A stretch of 64,000 bases of DNA, from the NCBI GenBank assembly GCA_905160935.1, contig CAJHZI010000826.1, positions 198,501 to 262,500 on the forward strand. The letters are read 5' to 3'. Shown here one piece after another: positions 55,315 to 64,000 of the stretch (positions are counted from its first letter, which is position 1; the number at the start of each line of letters is the position of its first letter). Both the position numbers and the translations under genes were made by a program. The notes under the pieces were generated by a model, which was not told the origin of the DNA, did not search any database, and saw nothing but the letters and a program-made list of their open reading frames with translations. Source of the stretch: Enchytraeus crypticus (lineage: Eukaryota; Annelida; Clitellata; Enchytraeida; Enchytraeidae).

Positions 55315-55429
55315 TTACTGGTTAACAAGTTTTTGATTGACAGCCACAGACCAGGCTCTCATCCACTGATCTAGACTCCGCCCATCCACTCGAAGCCACG
55401 GGCAGCACATCTGAGCAGGTTGAGTCCAC
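55315..55429 (-). CDS. Unrecognised gene, terminal exon
   Basis: The acceptor is TTCTTCAG. Read in the phase given by the preceding donor, it codes 38 residues (a joined Trp, then [10 protein letters not shown] to NQKLVNQ) and stops at TAA 55315-55317. The other two frames stop at TAA or TAG after 35 and 18 codons, so the frame rests on the upstream donor choice. Confidence 0.5.
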
Positions 55430-56038
55430 CTGAAGAATTTATAAAAACATGTTAATTAAATCTAACTAGAATGAGTAACTAGTCAAATAAACAATATAAA
55501 TATTACAATAGTATATCCGAAAGAACAAAGAAAGTAGAAAAAGGCAGAAAACGTAGTAAACAGTAGGCAGAGTCGTATATATAAATTACTAAAGAGATAT
55601 CGATGAATTGATTAACATGTTTGTCACGGAAGGAATTGGTTCGGGTTCAAGGCCAAAATCAATCAGCAACAAACAGATATAAATTAATACTATGAAAGGC
55701 TATATTCAAGAGGCACTGAAGACTGAAGTCAAATAGTGCCATTTGACTTCAGTCAAATATTAGTGCGAAAATAATTAATTACAAATGAAAAGGATAAAAT
55801 GCACATTGAATCTTCAACGTAGCCTCGAAAATCGTTCACCGGCACATCACAAGACTATGAAGAGAGAGAGTAGGACAAAAAAGCTAGAGCTGGTAAAGCT
55901 AATGTTAACGTCAGTTTACTCACTCGAAAGCGATGTCAGTGACGGGCGAGCCCAGGATTTGAACCCCGCACATACTGATCCGCGGTCGAATTTCCTACCG
56001 ACATCGCCATTGGCTCCAGCCTTCGTCTTGAGAGATAG

Positions 56039-56085
<47 letters not shown>

Positions 56086-57179
56086 GAGAGAGAGCGTGAG
56101 ACATTACAGTGGTAGTAAGACATGATATATTTAACATCCGTTTCTACGCCCCCATAACGTTTCTACAACTTCTTAGACATCGATGCACAATGCAGCAGCA
56201 CAAATCAGAGTAATAGCAGTACGAGAACCAACTCTAACTACGATGGGATTGACCCTCAGAGTTCACCTGTTTCTTTCACGTTGGTGCTGCATTTCCATGA
56301 CGTCATGAAGAGAAACCCTTAGAGCTTCTCACCTTGACGTTAGACCCACATTTTCAGACAGCTTGAGAGAGTGAGATAGAGAGAGAGAGAGCGAGTGAGA
56401 GGGAAAGAGAGAGGAAATACTGAGACAAGAAAAGCAGAAATAGTATATCCTCTAATAGTGTTCTTTTAAAAAAATTAACAGAAATAGATGCGTTTCAACC
56501 AACCAATCAGAAGCCAGGTCCTTAATACGCAAGCAGGTAGTTAGGGATTCTGTGGCCTGTGATTGGCTGGCACTCAGTCGAGGCAGCAGAGTGGCAACCT
56601 GTGATTGGTCCACTGCACGACAACGACTGCAAAGTTCTTGAATAAATAAATAAACAAACAAATAAAAAAATAAAAAATCAGTCAGTGCTAGTAAGTGAGT
56701 GAGTCAGGCAGTGAGTGAACCAGTCAGTGAGTGAACCAGTCAGTGAGTGAGCCAGTCGGTGTGTGAGCCAGTCAGTGAGTGAGCTATTCAGTGAGTGCGC
56801 TAGTAGGTGAGTGAACCAGTCAGTGAGTGAACCAGTCAGTGAGTGAGCCAGTCAGTGAGTGAGCTAGTCAGTGAGTGAGCTAGTCAGGGAGTGATCCAGT
56901 CAGTGAGTGAGCCAGTTAGTGAGTGAGCTAGTCAGTGAGTGAGCCAGTCAGTGAGTGAGTCAGTTAGTGACTGAGTAAGTTAGTGAGTGAGCCAGTCAGT
57001 GAGTAAACCAGTCAGTGAGTGAACCAGTCAGTGAGTGAGTCAGTGAGTGAGTGAGTCAGTCAGTGAGTGAACCAGTTAGTGAGTGACCTAGTCAGTCAGT
57101 TAGTCAGCCTGTCAGTCAGTTAATCAATCCGCCTGCCGACCTACCTAAGTATTTTTACTATTAAGTATTACTTGCTATC

Positions 57180-57210
<31 letters not shown>

Positions 57211-60200
57211 TTAATACTAATAAAGGTTTAGAGTCCGTTTCCCCATACAACAATGACGTCAGGGACTATTAAGAATTACTCTGAAAAGCTCAATTCATTA
57301 CAGAGAAGCCACGAGGTTTATCTATATGTTGAAGTAAGACTTCATTGAGTACTCTGCATGAGAACATCGACAATGTGAAGACTATTAGAGTATGATAATA
57401 TTGTGGCAGTGCACTGAATTTAAAAAAAGACACACAACTTTACTTCAACAGGACTCAGCACATTCGAGCTACCGTCATAAAGTTCAAGCTTATAACAGGT
57501 TTCATCTCACAAAGTATGTAGTATTCACCTCACAAAGTATGCATTTAGTTAGAGCTAATTCAACCAGCAAGTATTTATCAGACTTTGAGACAATTATACT
57601 CTGGTTAGATACTAATAAAGAGGAGTTAAATAGCAGCATATTATTTTATGAAGACCCTTATTAAATCAAATTTCTTTAGTTACAATACGACATACCGCAC
57701 GTGTTACGAGTGACCTTGCCCACGCTGCTCGCTCTTCCGGCACATTTCCACGGTTTTTATTAATAATCGTTAATAAATTCTCTACCTCTAGATGGCTCAT
57801 CGGATGCAGCCAGCGCGAATCTAAGAATAACCTTGAACATCCTCGGGGTTTCGTTTAAACCTGTCAGCACTCGGTCTTCCAAAGTGGTCACCAATCCAAG
57901 TACTAACCGATCCAAAAGTTGCTTAACTTAGTTTATTGACAAGTACGCTTCACCTGTTGTTGACCGAGTGGAATCTTTAAAGTGACGATCAGCTAGCGTG
58001 ATAATGATGTAATCTCTCTTTCTTAGTGCACTGCCTACTGGCAGGTCCATTGTATATAGCGCCTCCACTCTTCTTTGCCTTCCGCTTTCCTCTTCATGTC
58101 CACATATGAGTGGATCTTTAAATCATCTAACATACCTAATCTCGACCTGCCTCATGATGAAATCAAATGTAGGCAATTATTAAAAGATTTCTACCTGAAA
58201 TTCGGCGTATCACTTTAGGTTCTGTCATATTCTCAACACCATCAGCAGAGGCTGCTGTAGCCCCAGCAGCTGTAGCTGTAGCAGCAGCTGGAGTATGAGA
58301 GGCAGCTGCTGTCCAATGGCTGATAACAAACTCCAGCAGCTGATCAGCTGCCTGTATATAGCACATATAGCACAATAATCGTCTTCTTCCCTTGAAACCC
58401 AGCTTAGATAGAGTAGTCGAGAGACAAATAGACCATCTTGATTTAAATATGAAATTACTTACTAGGGTTATATTTATCCCCTATAAACTCATTCAGAAAG
58501 AATCCAGTCATCAGATGCTACAATTAAATGACTACAGAATATATCTATCAGTTTTAATAGCATTATGTTTAAGCGACAAAGCAGTTTAGTCAATTACCAA
58601 TTTATGGGTTTAGTTTTAGCTTTTAATCTTAGATTATTAGTTTGCCAAATTTGGCACACCAGAATTCATTTAATCCAAGGAACTCGTATTTAAAATCCCA
58701 CGACGTTGCTTGACACTCTACACACGGAAGCTATTCGTAAATTAAATGTGGAGTCTATTATACAAGGGGCATTTCAATATCGAATCAATCAATTATAATC
58801 ACGATTAGTGATTAATATAATTAATAAGATAAAATAATTTATAAGACAAAGGGAAGCCACTTCAGAAGCCATATTTTTCACAAGTTATAGGCTACATTAC
58901 AAAGTGGATACGGCAGAGTACGTGCGTCCAAAGCAGGAGTTTAAAGTTTAGTTTAAAGTTTAAAGGAGTTTAGTTAGCTAGCTCTCCAAGCACAAAGATA
59001 ATCTAATCTAAGATATTCTATCACAAAAACTGGTATAGCTAATGTTAACGTCAGTTTCCTCACTCGAAAGCGATATCAGTTACCAGGCGAGCCCAAGATG
59101 AAAATGTTAAGGAGTTAGTGCAGTGTAGAGAGCCTCGAGAAGGCACGAGAGACGGTCGACGCATGAAAAAAGTATCTAGAGGAAATCACGTTTTAAAGGT
59201 AATTATTTTAACAATAACTTTAGAACCATAAACTTAGAATTGTTAGAATTCATCTGCCTACATTTCATTGGGCAAACTTGAAATTCTCTAGACAGAACAA
59301 CAACGATACCTCTCTCTAGTTTTCTGCAAATTGCAAAGTCCGAGGAACATATTCCTGTTCACAATCTGCTGTCACGCTCCATAAGGTGCCCTACATCGAT
59401 TAGCAAGTTAATCCATTCACAAAAGCCTTATCCACACTTGATTCTGGCCTACAGAGAAGAATGACAACAACACAAGCTTAAATTTTAACAATTAACTTTA
59501 GAACTATAAGCTTACCATATACTGAGGATACTGTAAGGCAGCTAGCGCCCCCTGTAGCCCCAGAGCACCAGAACTAGTGTTGTTGTTGTTAACCCACTCC
59601 CAGTCTCTCTCCAGGCGATGTATGGAGGAGCCCCAGGGTGAAGAGGCGTCATCCGTGTGGCTGGAATAAACAGTATACAAATAATATCACTGAGGAAGGC
59701 AAAGGAAAACCACCTCAGAAGCCATACTTTTCCCAAGCTAGAGGCTACATAAGGTGTGGATAAGGCATAGACTTTGTGAAGGGATTAACTTTTTGATCTA
59801 AGGAGTGCGTTTATGGAGCGAGAAAACAGACTTTGAGTATGAGTATGTACCTTGAACCTGCCACTTGGCAGTGCACTGAAGAAATAATATAACTAAACAC
59901 TAAACAAGCTAGTAAAGCTAAGGTTAACGTCAGTTTCTCATTCGAAAGCGATGTCAACGACATTAATAATAATAATAATAGTTTAACGTCCGTTTCCTCA
60001 TCCAGGGATGATGTCAGGGACGTCCTGAGATTTTACTAATGTCAGGGACATTAGTAACAAAATATTCAAAGGTTTAATAGTATCTCATCTGTGTGACAGG
60101 AATAAACAGTAGATAAATAATATAACTAACTACTAGTAAAAAATTATCAATGGTTTAGTAACCTCTCTCTGTCTCCCTCTCTTTCTCACTCTCTCTCTCT

Positions 60201-62494
60201 CTCTCTCTCTCCAGTGTTCTGTTAAGTAGCAGGTTCAAGGTACATAATATCACTGTCTACTTTCATACATAGATGAAAAAAAACGTTTTTTTACGTTTTT
60301 TATATCTTTAAAAAAACGCGTTTTTTTAGGTTTTTTATTTTTTATAAAATAAAAAAAGTAAAAAAACGTAAACAGTTTTTTTACGTTTAAGAATTTTCAT
60401 TAAGAATTTTCTTGCATTGATAATTATGAACAACTGATAGTGTGGCTGTATGTGACCTGAAACTATTTGTTTCCATTTGTATGGAGTCTATGGACATACT
60501 TTAGAACCTTAGAACTTTAGATCAAGTCTAATTGCAATAAAATTGTTTAGTGTTATGGAATGAAGACATGGTAATATATATATGCAAGCCTACGTGTACG
60601 CTACTAACGTTTTTTTCAAAGTTTTATGCGTTTTTTTATTCTTTTGGTAAAAAAACGAGTTTTTTATTTTTGGTTAGAACGTTTTTTTCATCTGCGCTTT
60701 CATATATATATCATAATGAGCACTCCATCGATACGACACAAGTCTATCCTTTATTCACTCTTTAATGTTGCCTATAGCTTGTGTAAAATACTGCTTCTGA
60801 CTTGGCTGCTATTTGCTTTCAATATCAATACAGTCATTTACAACAATAGCAGTCATTCAGGTAACAGTAAGTAACTTACTGAATCTAACTAACTTAATCT
60901 CTGTGACAGTAGCTCGACTGCGTTGAATTGTCCTCAAGAGAAGCCTTCCCTTCTGAAACTTGACGTTAAACACACTAAAACCTACCCTTTGTTTTCCCTT
61001 AATCAGTCTTTATCAGTCAAAATAATAAATAATAAAAGCTTAACGTCCGTTTCCTCATACAAGGTTGATGTTAGGGACGTCGCTTATTCGCATAATCTAA
61101 CTTGCTGTGTGCTTCACTAAGTTAAAGTTGCTACGTTAAAGCTATGATCCTGAACTTGCGCTTGTATGATAGCAGAATATGCCAAGATGTCTTGAAGAGA
61201 AGCTTGCAAATCCACTGAAAATTAACACTGAACACTGCGTCCTACAGAAATGCCATTATGCATTTGCTAAATATTAGTTAAGTTCCCAAAGACTGCGTCA
61301 ATCAACGCGAGGTACTTCAGCAAGACCCAACAACGAAACAGAATAGAACAGTGTCCGTATAGAAAATACCAATAAAACACCACAAATATGACTACTGCAT
61401 TAACGTTTATTTACATTGCTCCAACAACGACAACATTCGATTGCTCTTTGTGGCAATAAGTGGATAATTAATTAAAATGCAAAGAAAACACCACAAATAT
61501 GACTACTACCTTAACGTTTATGTACATTGCTCCAATAACGAAAACATTCGATTGCTCTTTATGGCATGAAGTAGATAATTAAAATACAAAGAAAAAAGAA
61601 AACACCACAAAGACGACTACTACAAAGATTTAATTTAAATACGTTGCTCCAAAAACGAAAATATTAATTTCTGCAGTATTTGTATCATGTAACTTACTGT
61701 TACATTAATCTTTGTGACGGTAGCTCAAGTGTGTCGAGTCGTTTTGAAGAGAAGCTTTGAGCTTCTGAACCTTGACGTTAAACACACTAAAACCTACCTA
61801 ACGAAAACATTCGATGCTACTTATGGCATGAAGTAGATAATTAAAATACAAAGAAAACACCACAAAGATGACTAACTTCAGGAGTATTTTATTCAGCTCC
61901 AATAAAGGTATGGAGTGGAAGAGTCTCATCTCTTGAGCCACTGTGCCCTGCAGTCTCTCACACAACCTCGTCACTTCTGAAGCCTTGCCTTGACCCTCTG
62001 AGCCTTCCTGCCTCGACGTGCCGGCGCTGGGCTTCAACGAGACAGGCGCTGAAGGGCCGGCACTGGGCATCAACGAGACGGGCGCTGAAAGGCCGGCGCT
62101 GGGCATCAACGAGACGGGCGCTGAATGGCAGGCAGCGCCCGATGCCCCCTCTAGCCCCTCACAGTCAGGTCTCTCCACCAGTAGCGTCCCCGAAGCAGAC
62201 TGACGAGTCTGATGAACATGTAATAAATCAATCGATCAATCGACTAGTCGATCGATAAATCAAGCATCATCATCATCATCATTATCATCATCATCATCAT
62301 CATCATCATCACCATCATCATCACCACCACCACCAGCTGGAGCCAGTGGCGATGTCGGTAAGATATTCGATCGCGGATCAGTAGGTGCGGGTAAAAATCC
62401 TGGGTTCGACCGTCACTGACATCGCTTTCGAGTGAGGAAACTGACGTTAACATTAGCTTTACCAGCTTTCATAATCATCATCATCATCATCATC

Positions 62495-62536
<42 letters not shown>

Positions 62537-63166
62537 AATCACCACCACCATCACCACAACCATCACCACAACTATCATCACAAACCATCACCACAACCAT
62601 GACCACAACCATGACCACAACCATGACCACAAACATCACCACAACCATCACCACAAACCATGACCACAACCATCACCACAAACCATCACCACAAACCATC
62701 ACCACAAACCATCACCACAACCATCACCACAAACCATCACCACAACCATCACCACAAACCATCACCACAACCATCACCACAAACCATCATCACAAACCAT
62801 CACCACAACCATCGCCACAACCATCACCACAACCATCACCACAACCATCACCACAAACATCACCACAACCATCACCACAAACCATCACCACAACCATCAC
62901 CACAAAGCATCACCACAACCATCGCCACAAACCATCACCACAATCATCATCATCATCAACAACATAAATAATCATCTTCTAAGAAAATTTTGTAGTAAAT
63001 TCTAGAGCCTAGACGCTCATCAACTTAATGTCCTTTCTGACGCTGGTTTGGATCTATAATAATAGTATAGATTACCACATCTAACCTCTGCCTGCCTACT
63101 TCCAACTCTATCACAACTCTCTGCATTCTGTCGAACAAGAACCCTGATCAGACTCTGCTTGTCATC
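55315..63166 (-). CDS. 3' part of unrecognised multi-exon gene (six exons)
   Basis: Six exons on the minus strand (63166-63086, 62199-61877, 59660-59516, 58351-58195, 56636-56504, 55429-55315) have GT-AG borders and matching phases (0, 2, 0, 1, 2). They give one continuous reading frame of about 316 residues to a TAA at 55315-55317. The first seen exon starts in phase 0 without an ATG, so the 5' part lies beyond base 64000. The protein looks mostly alpha-helical, with a low-complexity Ser/Pro repeat and an Ala/Thr-rich segment. I do not recognise the family. Exons 1-4 are well supported by phase and base composition; the junction between exons 5 and 6 is less certain because GATTGGTTGGTT offers two donors. 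Confidence 0.6.
55875..56025 (-). mobile_element. SINE S1, near consensus
   Basis: GGTAAAGCTAATGTTAACG, GACGGGCGAGCCCAGGATT, TTTGAACCCCGCACATAC, CCTACCGACATCGCCATTGG. Followed by a (GA)n array at 56038-56095. Confidence 0.85.
56504..56636 (-). CDS. Unrecognised gene, penultimate exon
   Basis: A T-rich tract ending TTCAAG is the acceptor. Two bases complete Glu, and the frame then codes for [17 protein letters not shown] and following helical sequence to ASDW. The donor is taken as GATTG/GTTGG (phase 2); GATTGGTTG/GTTGAA four bases on would change the frame of the last exon. Confidence 0.6.
56690..57115. repeat. 16-bp CAGTCAGTGAGTGAGC satellite
   Basis: About 25 units with AACC, AGCTA and TTAG variants; it lies in an intron of the minus-strand gene, about 50 bases upstream of the exon at 56636. 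Confidence 0.93.
57275..57820. other. Intron of the minus-strand gene, nothing recognised
   Basis: Holds a 90-codon plus-strand open frame (57392-57664) without domain or compositional support. 58355-58840, 59100-59510, 60700-60900 and 63795-64000 likewise show nothing recognised. Confidence 0.55.
57825..57970 (-). mobile_element. 5S-rRNA-like SINE S7
   Basis: Best-preserved copy: CACTCGGTCTTCCAAAG, then CAATCCAAGTACTAACCGAT and TTGCTTAACTTAG on the plus strand. It lies in an intron of the unrecognised gene. Confidence 0.6.
58010..58155 (-). mobile_element. LINE 3' tail fragment
   Basis: Inverted last 140 bases of the LINE, starting from the tail AGTGCACTGCCTACTGGCAG. It lies about 40 bases from the exon at 58195 of the unrecognised gene. 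Confidence 0.75.
58195..58351 (-). CDS. Unrecognised gene, Ala/Thr-rich exon
   Basis: The acceptor is ATATACAG and the donor TTTCAG/GTAGAA; 157 bases, phase 0 to phase 1. It encodes a helix ([13 protein letters not shown]), an Ala/Thr-rich linker and a basic end (EPKVIRRIS). Both junction phases match the flanking exons. Confidence 0.75.
58840..59100. mobile_element. S2 fragment (+) followed by S1 fragment (-)
   Basis: 58845-58930 matches the S2 middle (AGAAGCCATATTTTTCAC, ATAGGCTACATTAC). 59025-59098 is an inverted S1 tail (GGTATAGCTAATGTTAACG, CACTCGAAAGCGATATC). Confidence 0.65.
59516..59660 (-). CDS. Unrecognised gene, exon ending QYPQYM
   Basis: The acceptor is TATTCCAG and the donor TATATG/GTAAGC; 145 bases. 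One base completes the previous codon (Asn) and the exon ends in phase 0. The 48 full codons include [14 protein letters not shown] and [12 protein letters not shown]. The only open frame agrees with both neighbours. Confidence 0.75.
59685..59962. mobile_element. S2 3' half (+) followed by S1 tail (-)
   Basis: 59685-59885 carries the complete S2 3' half to CCTGCCACTTGGCAGTGCAC. 59905-59960 is an inverted S1 tail. The S2 starts 25 bases upstream of an exon acceptor of the minus-strand gene. Confidence 0.8.
60180..60250 (-). mobile_element. S2 3' tail with (CT)n
   Basis: (CT)n, then GTGTTCTGTTAAGTAGCAGG and TTCAAGGTAC, the inverted S2 3' end. Confidence 0.6.
60271..60693. repeat. MITE-like element with A/T-run inverted ends
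   Basis: The ends AGATGAAAAAAAACGTT (left) and AACGTTTTTTTCATCT (right) are inverted copies differing by one A. Both halves carry many further A- or T-runs next to ACG/CGT. No coding capacity; the flanks share CTTTCATA. Confidence 0.45.
61376..61880. repeat. About 115-bp tandem repeat, four units
   Basis: Units start near AAACACCACAAATATGAC, continue AACGTTTATTTACATTGCTC and ATTCGATTGCTCTTTGTGGC. An S5 element interrupts before the last unit. The last unit overlaps the splice donor of the exon at 61877-62199. Confidence 0.8.
61877..62199 (-). CDS. Unrecognised gene, exon with Ser/Pro 12-residue repeats
   Basis: The acceptor is CTCGTCAG and the donor CTGAA/GTTAGT; 323 bases, phase 0 to phase 2. 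It encodes three imperfect copies of a 12-residue repeat ([11 protein letters not shown]-type, about 62025-62135), then a helical part [20 protein letters not shown]. High G+C against an AT-rich intron and a matching phase-2 junction to the next exon support it. The repeats are a 36-bp minisatellite kept in frame. Confidence 0.7.
62262..62965. repeat. (ATC)n and ACCATCACCACAA satellite
   Basis: (ATC)n around an S1 SINE, then 13- to 14-bp CATCACCACAAACC units from about 62540. His/Thr/Pro-rich open frames arise by chance. Confidence 0.92.
62334..62475 (+). mobile_element. SINE S1, near consensus
   Basis: GCTGGAGCCAGTGGCGATGT head, GAGGAAACTGACGTTAAC and ATTAGCTTTACCAGC tail, embedded in (ATC)n arrays on both sides. 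Confidence 0.85.
62995..63060 (-). mobile_element. SINE S3 fragment
   Basis: TCTAGAGCCTAGACGCTCAT, then CTTTCTGACGCTGGTTTGG. Confidence 0.6.
63086..63166 (-). CDS. Unrecognised gene, first visible exon
   Basis: The acceptor is GATTGAAG and the donor CAGAG/GTTAGA; 81 bases, phase 0 to phase 0. It codes for 27 residues beginning [18 protein letters not shown], which look like an amphipathic helix. It sits between (AATC)n arrays, and a second AG ten bases in could be the true acceptor. Confidence 0.5.
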
Positions 63167-63534
63167 CTTCAATCAATCAATCAATCAATCAATCAATTAA
63201 CCAATCAAGTATTCAATCAATCAAACAGTCAGTCAGTCAATCAATGCATCAATCAATCAGTTAATAAAATATTTAATCAATGCATTGATCAAGCAATCAA
63301 TCAATCGAGTAATCCAAAAGCCAGTCAATCAATCAAGTAATCAATTAATAAAACAGTCAATCAATCCATCAATCAGTCAATTAATAAAACAGGTAATCAA
63401 TCAATTATTCCAACAGATGGTCAATCAATTCAACACTCAATTAATTAGTCAAGTTAATTAAAATATAAAAATAAACTGTTTTCTTACTAGAGTCATTCAA
63501 GATCGGTATACTGGTGCCCATTTGTACAATAACT

Positions 63535-63790
63535 AATTTCTATTTAGTGTTCCGCTAAGGGGCTGGTCCAAGGTATATATTCCTACCAAGTCTGCTATCA
63601 CTTTATATAGACAGCATTACATCGATCAACATATCAATGTATTCATACAAGTCTATGCCTATCCTTATCCTAATAGAACCAACAGTTTGACGAAAATAGA
63701 GCTTCTGAGGTGGTTTCCCTTTGCCTTCCTCAGTTCCTACTCAGTAGACTTTTGCAACATGCACAGTTCAGAGCTGCTACAATAGTCAGT
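63535..63790 (-). mobile_element. SINE S2 copy
   Basis: Inverted: TAGTGTTCCGCTAAGGG tail, GAGGTGGTTTCCCTTTGCC, TTCCTCAGTTCCTACTCAG. Confidence 0.7.
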
Positions 63791-64000
63791 GGACTGGGCA
63801 AAATACAGTAACTCTGATAGACATAGATAGACATATCTTTAAAAATCACGCTTAAACACCAATATCTTAAGATCTGAAACGGCATATAATAACATTGCGA
63901 GCTATGACGCTATATATCTATCACGCTATAGGAAGAGCGAGCGATGATCTATGAGACGTAACTAGCAAAATGAACGCCTCGACTTTCTAAACGGAATTCT

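Noticed and set aside
57392-57664. 90-codon plus-strand open frame with LLQQDSAH
   Set aside because: QQDSAH recalls a transposase motif, but the surrounding residues do not continue it and no inverted repeats are present.
57825-57970. Functional 5S rRNA gene
   Set aside because: Only part of 5S is present, with many changes, and the same sequence recurs as a dispersed repeat.
62599-62971. His/Thr/Pro-rich protein
   Set aside because: Translation of the CATCACCACAA satellite in two frames at once.

Overview
The window looks like nuclear DNA of an invertebrate animal. It has intron-bearing genes with GT-AG junctions, AT-rich introns, dense tRNA- and 5S-derived SINEs, LINE fragments, a Tc1/mariner transposon and very many micro- and minisatellites. 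A SUEL-type lectin receptor and a RING/B-box protein beside NHL exons would suit a lophotrochozoan such as a mollusc, but the species cannot be fixed from the sequence alone.

Three host loci can be supported. (1) On the + strand, eight phase-compatible exons (7970-51833) give a 779-residue type I membrane protein: signal peptide, SUEL-type lectin domain, CUB domain, CCP/sushi-like domain, one transmembrane helix and a 354-residue cytoplasmic tail with a repeated R-x-N-S motif and a glutamine-rich stretch. (2) On the - strand, inside the 25.8-kb first intron of that gene, lies a RING/B-box/coiled-coil (TRIM-like) exon at 30133-31248. Downstream of it are two tandemly duplicated NHL-propeller exons (24956-25753 intact, 21520-22323 with one nonsense codon). 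(3) On the - strand at 55315-63166, six phase-compatible exons form the 3' part of an unrecognised gene whose 5' end lies beyond the right edge.

The rest is repeats. I sorted the dispersed ones into working families. S1 is a tRNA-like SINE ending in GACGTTAACATTAGC, with about 20 copies. S2 is a roughly 350-bp SINE whose 3' end resembles the 3' end of the resident LINE. S3 shares a head with S2 but ends in (GAT)n. S4 is a tRNA-like SINE of about 170 bp. S5 is a short element ending CTTGACGTTAAACACAC. S6 is a short tail element ending GGACGTTAAACCTTTATT. S7 is a 5S-rRNA-like SINE. The LINE is a non-LTR retrotransposon with an F/YADD reverse transcriptase; all copies are truncated or broken. 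One 1,983-bp mariner-like transposon (46251-48233) looks whole.

Layout: 1-7.9 kb repeats only; 8.0 kb signal-peptide exon; 8-21 kb repeats; 21.2-28.5 kb duplicated NHL exons, each with a LINE; 30-31 kb TRIM-like exon; 33.9-51.8 kb remaining receptor exons with the mariner between exons 6 and 7; 52.8-54.0 kb a TTAGG-containing 14-bp satellite; 55.3-63.2 kb the third gene.
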